Source: Prochlorococcus marinus str. MIT 1214
GTDB taxonomy: Bacteria > Cyanobacteriota > Cyanobacteriia > PCC-6307 > Cyanobiaceae
Reading direction: 5' to 3'
Assembly (NCBI RefSeq): GCF_027359355.1
Contig: NZ_CP114777.1
Span: forward strand, 1-64,000
DNA: 64,000 nt
In this document: positions 58,907 to 64,000 of the stretch, piece after piece
Position numbering within the stretch: the stretch's first letter is position 1
How the letters are laid out: the number at the start of each line of letters is the position of its first letter
Made by a program: the position numbers and the translations under genes
Notes under the pieces: model-generated
The model's input: the letters and a program-made list of their open reading frames with translations, nothing else
Databases searched by the model: none
Told to the model about the DNA's origin: nothing

Positions 58907-59704
58907 ATGCGACTTGGATTGTTTGATAGTGGGGTTGGAGGCTTTACAGTTTTAAAAAAGGTTATTGAATTATGTCCCAATAATTCATTTGTATATTTGG
59001 CTGATACAGCAAGAATTCCCTATGGAGTAAAGACAGCCAATGAGATCATAAATATTGCTGAAGAAATTTCATCATGGTTTAGTTATCAAAATATTGACGC
59101 TTTATTGGTCGCATGTAACACAACAAATGCCATTGCCTTGGATGTACTAAAAAAAAATTTAGATGTCCCTGTATTTGACTTGATTGGATCTGCGGCCTCA
59201 ACCATTAAGGAATCAAGGGTAGGTGTTCTTGCAACTCCTTCTACAGTAAAAACAAAAGCTTATACAAATGCTATTTTAGAATTTAATCCAAAAACTTTTG
59301 TAATTGAGCAACCATGTCCTGAATTTGTTCCAATGATTGAAATGGATAGGATTGATTCAGATGAGATTACTTATGTTGCGACTAGATATTTACAACCTCT
59401 TTTGAAACAAAAAATTCAATCTTTAATTCTTGGCTGTAGTCACTATCCTCTCATAACTCCTTTGCTGACAGATATTTTACCCTCTAGTATTAAATTGATT
59501 GACCCCGCAGAAGCTCTTTCTTTGAGATTAAAGTTGTTTATGGATTCAAAAGTGAGCAACCATACAAAGAAAAAAAAATTAGTTGATTTAAAGTTTTACG
59601 TAACTTCTAATCTTAAAAATTTTCCCTATAAAGCTAAGCATTGGTTAAATGTGTTTCCTGAAGTTAATCTCGTTTCACTGCAGAAGAAGGGCTGGGTCTC
59701 TTAA
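58907..59704 (+). CDS. murI: Glutamate racemase
   Basis: MurI makes D-glutamate for peptidoglycan. This 265-residue Asp/Glu racemase has GLFDSGVGGFTVL at the N-terminus. The two catalytic cysteines are Cys70 in LLVACNTTNA and Cys177 in LILGCSHYPL, and the DTARIPYG substrate motif is intact. It starts two bases after the amidase stop, so the two wall genes are linked. sds follows 22 bases later. Confidence 0.96.
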   Translation: MRLGLFDSGVGGFTVLKKVIELCPNNSFVYLADTARIPYGVKTANEIINIAEEISSWFSYQNIDALLVACNTTNAIALDVLKKNLDVPVFDLIGSAASTIKESRVGVLATPSTVKTKAYTNAILEFNPKTFVIEQPCPEFVPMIEMDRIDSDEITYVATRYLQPLLKQKIQSLILGCSHYPLITPLLTDILPSSIKLIDPAEALSLRLKLFMDSKVSNHTKKKKLVDLKFYVTSNLKNFPYKAKHWLNVFPEVNLVSLQKKGWVS

Positions 59705-59726
59705 TATCAAAAAGTAGAGCGGTTTT

Positions 59727-60698
59727 ATGACCACAGCCACGGAAATTCTTCAACCTGTAGAACTTGATCTAGAAGCGTTGCTTTTAGATCTTCGCAGCCT
59801 CATAGGTGCTGGACACCCTATTTTGCAAGCTGCTGCAGAACATCTTTTTAGTGCAGGCGGCAAACGGTTAAGACCTGGAATTGTTTTGTTGATTTCAAGA
59901 GCTTTGACCTCTGAAGGGGATCTTCCTTTGAAGCATCGAAAATTGGCCCAGATTACTGAGATGATTCATACCGCTTCTCTTGTGCATGATGATGTCGTTG
60001 ATGAAGCTGATACCCGAAGAGGTGTTGAAACTGTCCATAGTAGATTTGATCCCAGGATAGCTGTCCTGGCAGGAGATTTCCTATTTGCTCAAGCAAGTTG
60101 GCATTTGGCAAATCTTGAGAATTTAGATGTTGTTAAATTGTTAAGTAGGGTAATTATGGATTTAGCTGAAGGTGAAATAAAACAGGGGCTTAATAGATTT
60201 GATTCAAGTCAATCCTTTGAGAGTTACTTAGAAAAAAGTTATTGTAAAACTGCCTCTCTAATAGCTAACAGCTCCAAGGCTATTGGTGTTTTATCTGATG
60301 TAGGTCAAGAGAGCTTAAATTCGCTTTATTTTTTTGGAAGACAGTTAGGATTAGCTTTTCAAGTAGTTGATGATATCCTTGACTTTACTGGAAATGATGA
60401 GCAATTAGGAAAACCAGCAGCTAGTGATTTGCAAAGTGGTTATCTTACTGCGCCAGTTTTCTATGCTTTGGAAGAGAATCCAACTCTTAGCGAACTTATT
60501 AATGGTAAATTTTCCAAAAAAGATGATCTTGATAAGGCTCTATCTCTTGTAAGAGATTCAAGTGCGATTAATAAATCAAGAGAATTAGCTGAAAAATTTG
60601 CTTCTGAATCAAAAGATTCAATTTCATGGTTGCCAGATTCTCCATCAAAAAAAGCATTACTTGACTTGCCAGAATTTGTCATTAGCAGACTTTATTAA
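59727..60698 (+). CDS. sds: Solanesyl diphosphate synthase (long-chain polyprenyl synthase)
   Basis: It builds the C45-type polyprenyl tail of plastoquinone from isopentenyl diphosphate. The 323 residues contain both aspartate-rich Mg motifs: DDVVD near 87, in LVHDDVVDEADTRRG, and DDILD near 216, in FQVVDDILDFTGND. The GGKRLRPG substrate motif near 48 is also intact. Chain length (C40, C45 or C50) is set by residues that cannot be read with certainty; solanesyl is the cyanobacterial norm. It ends one base before the convergent HAD gene. Confidence 0.93.
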   Translation: MTTATEILQPVELDLEALLLDLRSLIGAGHPILQAAAEHLFSAGGKRLRPGIVLLISRALTSEGDLPLKHRKLAQITEMIHTASLVHDDVVDEADTRRGVETVHSRFDPRIAVLAGDFLFAQASWHLANLENLDVVKLLSRVIMDLAEGEIKQGLNRFDSSQSFESYLEKSYCKTASLIANSSKAIGVLSDVGQESLNSLYFFGRQLGLAFQVVDDILDFTGNDEQLGKPAASDLQSGYLTAPVFYALEENPTLSELINGKFSKKDDLDKALSLVRDSSAINKSRELAEKFASESKDSISWLPDSPSKKALLDLPEFVISRLY

Positions 60699-60699
60699 T

Positions 60700-61380
60700 T
60701 CAATACTCATTTAATATTTGTTCAATTTCTTTTAGATAGGTGATTTGTTTTAAATTGATGTGTTGATCAAAAACTTCTTTTTTTGGAAGTTCATCACTTT
60801 TATCTTTTAAAAAGAAAACAAAACATCCAGCCTCTAAGGCTGAAGATACTCCAGAGATTGAATCTTCAACAGCCCAGCATTCTTGAGGAGCTAAATTCAA
60901 TTTTTCTGCGGCTAACAGATATGGATCTGGAGCTGGTTTCCCTTTGGCTAGTAATTTGTCATCACCAAGAACCATTATAGAAAATAGATTCATCCATTTA
61001 TGAGGAGCAGTTTTTATTTGGAAAGATTCAGAGCTGCTACTGGTTACTAACGCCATTGGGATATTGTTTTCATGACACCTTTTGACCAAACTTTCACTAC
61101 CTTGCATTGCTTGTGCATTAAGGATAAGTTTTCTTGATATGGGCTTATGCAGGTTTAGTAATTCTTTTGCCTTAACTGCTTTTGGAATCAATTTAACAAG
61201 CTCATTGGCACAATCAATTCTTCTTTTTCCTCTTAATAGTTTTAGTTGGGTATAAGTTAGATTTAGATTAAAAAGTGCGGCTGTCTCTTTCCATGCTTGT
61301 CCATGTAAGGGTTCTGAATCAATTAGAACTCCATCAAGATCAAATAAAAATGCTTTAGGAAAATTCCATTTTTTCTTCAT
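60700..61380 (-). CDS. HAD-superfamily hydrolase (subfamily IA)
   Basis: This 226-residue phosphatase-like protein has nucleophile Asp14 and Asp16 in FDLDGVLIDSEPLHG, the motif II region MALVTSSSSESF, the Lys in AKGKPAPDPYL and the motif IV acid in CWAVEDSISGVSSALEAG. The helical cap after the first motif places it near phosphoglycolate phosphatase, beta-phosphoglucomutase and related enzymes; the substrate is not determined. It is divergent from acs, about 90 bases apart. Confidence 0.9.
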   Translation of the reverse strand: MKKKWNFPKAFLFDLDGVLIDSEPLHGQAWKETAALFNLNLTYTQLKLLRGKRRIDCANELVKLIPKAVKAKELLNLHKPISRKLILNAQAMQGSESLVKRCHENNIPMALVTSSSSESFQIKTAPHKWMNLFSIMVLGDDKLLAKGKPAPDPYLLAAEKLNLAPQECWAVEDSISGVSSALEAGCFVFFLKDKSDELPKKEVFDQHINLKQITYLKEIEQILNEY

Positions 61381-61472
61381 TATGAATTTGTTTTAAATAA
61401 GAGTTTCACTATTCATGCCTTTTGGTCAGAAATAGCTTGAATGCAATAAATGAAAAGTTGTTTTTATCTTTT

Positions 61473-63449
61473 ATGAATTCAGTCAATTCTAACTCTATTG
61501 AGTCCGTTCTTCAGGAGCAGAGAGTTTTCCCTCCTTCTGATGACTTTTCTAGTAAAAGTAGGATCTCATCTTTTTCTAAGTATTTGGAAATGTCGGAGAT
61601 GGCTAAATCAGATCCCAATAAGTTTTGGGGTGATGCCGCTAGAGAAGAATTACATTGGTTTAAATCTTTTGATAAAGTACTTGATTGGTCCAATCCACCA
61701 TTTGCTAAATGGTTCGATGGCGGAAAAACTAATATTTCTTTTAACTGTCTAGATCGACACTTAAATAGTTCAAGAGCTGACAAAGTCGCCTTGATTTGGG
61801 AAGGGGAGCCAGGTGAACAGAAAAAATATACCTATAAACAACTACACAAAGAAGTTTGCAAAGCAGCTAATGCACTCAAGTCTATTGGTATAGCAAAAGG
61901 AGATCTTGTCGCTTTGTATATGCCGATGGTGCCTGAGGCTGCAATCGCAATGCTTGCTTGTGCAAGGATTGGGGCACCACATTCAGTCGTATTTGGAGGC
62001 TTTTCCTCTGAGGCTCTAAGGGACCGATTAATTAATGGAGAAGCGAAAGTAGTAATTACAGCTGATGGCGGTTTTAGAAAAGACAAAATAATTCCTCTTA
62101 AGGATGCTGTTGATCAAGCATTGGAAGGTGGTGCTTGTCCCAAGGTTGAATCAGTTTTAGTTGTTCAAAGAACGAAAAAACTTGTTTCTATGGATGATGG
62201 TAGAGATTATTGGTGGCATGAAATTGTAGATAGTCAATCAGAAGAATGTTTGCCAGAACAAATGGATAGTGAGGATTGCTTATTCGTTTTATATACTTCT
62301 GGCTCTACAGGTAAACCAAAGGGAGTAGTTCATTCAACTGCTGGGTATAACCTTTGGTCTCATTTAACTTTTAAATGGATTTTTGATATTCGTGAAAATG
62401 ATGTTTATTGGTGCACCGCTGATGTGGGTTGGATAACTGGACATAGTTATATCGTCTATGGCCCACTATCTAATGGTGCAACTACTGTTATGTATGAGGG
62501 AGTTCCAAGACCATCAAATCCAGGCGCTTTTTGGGATGTAATTCAGAGGCATAAAATTTCGATTTTTTATACTGCTCCAACTGCCATAAGGGCCTTTATG
62601 AAAGCAGGAGAAAAGATTCCTAATCAATACAATTTATCTAGTTTGAGACTTTTAGGAACAGTGGGTGAGCCAATTAATCCAGAGGCTTGGATCTGGTATC
62701 GAGATGTTATTGGGAAAGGGAGATGCCCAATAGTTGATACATGGTGGCAAACAGAAACTGGAGGAGTAATGATTAGTCCTCTCCCAGGAGCTACTCCAAC
62801 AAAACCTGGATCAGCAACGTTCCCTTTGCCTGGGATTGTTGCCGACGTGGTCAATTCAGATGGAGACTCTGTATCTAATAATGAGGGTGGATATTTGGTA
62901 GTTAAAAGACCATGGCCTGGAATGATGAGAAATGTTTATGGAGATGAAAAAAGATTTAGAGAGAGTTATTGGGAGTATTTAAGACCCTCAGACGATAGCT
63001 ATATATATTTTGCTGGAGATGGGGCTCGAAGAGATGAGGAAGGTTATTTTTGGGTTATGGGACGAGTTGATGATGTTATAAATGTCTCTGGTCATAGGCT
63101 TGGAACAATGGAAATAGAATCAGCTTTAGTTAGTCATGAGCTCATCTCAGAAGCTGCAGTTGTGGGTAGACCTGATGACTTAAAAGGGGAATCAATAGTA
63201 GCCTTTGTAACTTTGAAAACAGGTGCAGAGGCAAATGAGAATATTGATGTACAATTAAAGAAACACGTCGTGAATGAAATAGGACCAATTGCCAAACCTG
63301 ATGAAATTAAATTTACTGATTCACTTCCTAAAACAAGAAGCGGAAAGATAATGCGCAGAATTTTGAGAGCACTGGCTTCGGGAGATGAAATAAGCGGAGA
63401 TACAAGTACTCTTGAAGATAGATCGGTTTTAGATAAATTAAGATGTTAA
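61473..63449 (+). CDS. acs: Acetyl-CoA synthetase
   Basis: Acs activates acetate with ATP and CoA through acetyl-adenylate. The 658 residues include the AMP-binding motif [15 protein letters not shown] near 272, [32 protein letters not shown] near 425 and the C-terminal [15 protein letters not shown], whose Lys is the family's regulatory acetylation site. The ATG at 61473 is preferred because it directly starts the usual N-terminus; an upstream TTG at 61422 would add 17 residues. It is divergent from the HAD gene. Confidence 0.95.
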   Translation: MNSVNSNSIESVLQEQRVFPPSDDFSSKSRISSFSKYLEMSEMAKSDPNKFWGDAAREELHWFKSFDKVLDWSNPPFAKWFDGGKTNISFNCLDRHLNSSRADKVALIWEGEPGEQKKYTYKQLHKEVCKAANALKSIGIAKGDLVALYMPMVPEAAIAMLACARIGAPHSVVFGGFSSEALRDRLINGEAKVVITADGGFRKDKIIPLKDAVDQALEGGACPKVESVLVVQRTKKLVSMDDGRDYWWHEIVDSQSEECLPEQMDSEDCLFVLYTSGSTGKPKGVVHSTAGYNLWSHLTFKWIFDIRENDVYWCTADVGWITGHSYIVYGPLSNGATTVMYEGVPRPSNPGAFWDVIQRHKISIFYTAPTAIRAFMKAGEKIPNQYNLSSLRLLGTVGEPINPEAWIWYRDVIGKGRCPIVDTWWQTETGGVMISPLPGATPTKPGSATFPLPGIVADVVNSDGDSVSNNEGGYLVVKRPWPGMMRNVYGDEKRFRESYWEYLRPSDDSYIYFAGDGARRDEEGYFWVMGRVDDVINVSGHRLGTMEIESALVSHELISEAAVVGRPDDLKGESIVAFVTLKTGAEANENIDVQLKKHVVNEIGPIAKPDEIKFTDSLPKTRSGKIMRRILRALASGDEISGDTSTLEDRSVLDKLRC

Positions 63450-63451
63450 TG

Positions 63452-64000
63452 TTAGATTTTCCAATGAGAAACTAGATCGACTATTAAATTAATTTTCTCG
63501 TATTTTAAATAACTTTGAAAATCAGACTTTAGCAATTTTTCTCTTATTCCTAAACTTACTGGGGTTAGATGATTTCCGTCTAACAGCATAATTTTAGATT
63601 TATCAGAAGGTCTTTCTTTTAATGATTTAAGTAATAAATCATTTTGATCTAGATTATCGGTTTTGAATTTTATTAATAGATTATTTATTTGCTCATAGTG
63701 GTCTTTAACAAGAATTAATGTTTCGGAAGGGCTTGGACTAAATTCAGTTTGAAAGTTGAGCTTTTGAGACATTTTTCTAAGCAAAGGTATAGATTTATCT
63801 GCTTTGAAGTTGTTAAAGCTTATAGCTACTAACCCATCGCAATCCCTTCCACCATCCGGCGCTAGTAAATGTAATTTACATCCAAGGCTATGACCTAGTC
63901 TTATTGATTTTGGTTTTAAGCCAACTCTTTTTTGAAGGATTTTTCGAGATTGACGGAATTGTTTCCACGCATAATTTGCTTGAAGTTGATGATCAAAGTT
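63452..64000 (-). CDS. DUF1350 family alpha/beta hydrolase, N-terminal part missing at window edge
   Basis: The frame is open from the stop at 63452 to the right edge of the window, so the gene is cut there and 182 residues are visible. The visible part includes the nucleophile elbow GHSLGCKLHL, then PDGGRDCDGLVAISFNNFKADKSIPL, the DUF1350 hallmark, and a C-terminal HLTPV segment with the likely catalytic His. DUF1350 proteins occur in cyanobacteria and plant plastids, and their substrate is unknown. It is convergent with acs, 2 bases apart. Confidence 0.82.
   Translation of the reverse strand, partial: NFDHQLQANYAWKQFRQSRKILQKRVGLKPKSIRLGHSLGCKLHLLAPDGGRDCDGLVAISFNNFKADKSIPLLRKMSQKLNFQTEFSPSPSETLILVKDHYEQINNLLIKFKTDNLDQNDLLLKSLKERPSDKSKIMLLDGNHLTPVSLGIREKLLKSDFQSYLKYEKINLIVDLVSHWKI

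Noticed and set aside
1-64000. CRISPR array, insertion sequence, prophage or defence island
   Set aside because: No spaced direct repeats, transposase, integrase, phage or nuclease genes were recognised; every large frame has a core-genome explanation.

Overview
The window is a gene-dense, visibly AT-rich stretch of cyanobacterial chromosome. Gene content (plastocyanin, NDH-1 subunits NdhL and NdhD, phylloquinone genes menD/menB, UbiD, solanesyl diphosphate synthase, Ycf51, DUF760, DUF3007, DUF4336, DUF1350, a group 2 sigma factor), very short intergenic gaps and many TTG/GTG starts all fit a streamlined picocyanobacterium. From remembered gene order (dnaA, GST, gor, CaCA antiporter, pyrC, tRNA-Leu, ndhL, trpA) I infer Prochlorococcus, possibly a low-light NATL-like strain. 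The genus is fairly secure; the strain is a guess. I estimated base composition by eye and did not calculate it.

Layout. 0.1-6.5 kb: dnaA, a large GST-like protein, gor, a Ca2+/cation antiporter and pyrC. 6.6-8.6 kb: intron-less tRNA-Leu(UAA), ndhL, DUF3007, trpA and a YciI protein. 8.6-10.6 kb (minus): a sigma factor, then a DUF1232 membrane protein, a small possible HTH protein and a c6-type cytochrome. 11-17.7 kb: hisIE, a QueD-like protein, clpB, petE with a clear terminator, an epimerase and hemE. 17.9-23 kb (minus): glgB, a CocE-type hydrolase and three small cyanobacterial proteins. 23-29.5 kb (plus): a TamB-like giant, proA, folB and a lipase-like hydrolase. 29.5-38.7 kb (minus): a collinear block of a possible ribbon-helix-helix protein, trpS, thrS, glk, thrB, ndhD and an M3 peptidase. 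39-44.2 kb (plus): DUF697, a Mn/Zn-type ABC transporter and DUF4336. 44.2-51 kb: DUF760, lepB, menD, menB, glgA and murF. 50.9-56.2 kb (minus): ubiD, aroA, a MnmD-like methyltransferase and glmU. 56.2-63.4 kb: comB, a nitrilase, an amidase, murI, sds, a HAD hydrolase and acs. A DUF1350 protein runs off the right edge.

Together the genes cover photosynthetic electron transport (petE, the c6-like cytochrome, ndhL, ndhD and the quinone side-chain and ring genes), glycogen synthesis (glgA, glgB), envelope building (murF, murI, glmU, lepB, amidase, TamB), amino-acid, pyrimidine, haem and folate synthesis, and metal uptake. I see no insertion sequence, prophage, CRISPR array, rRNA or defence island. 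The window reads as conserved core genome, and I did not find a convincing new multi-gene system. The points most worth a second look are small: a QueD-like enzyme with an altered zinc motif, a c6-type cytochrome with Ile at the usual Gln position, a putative ribbon-helix-helix protein with a Gly/Arg-rich arm, and two 9-base G/C runs inside genes.
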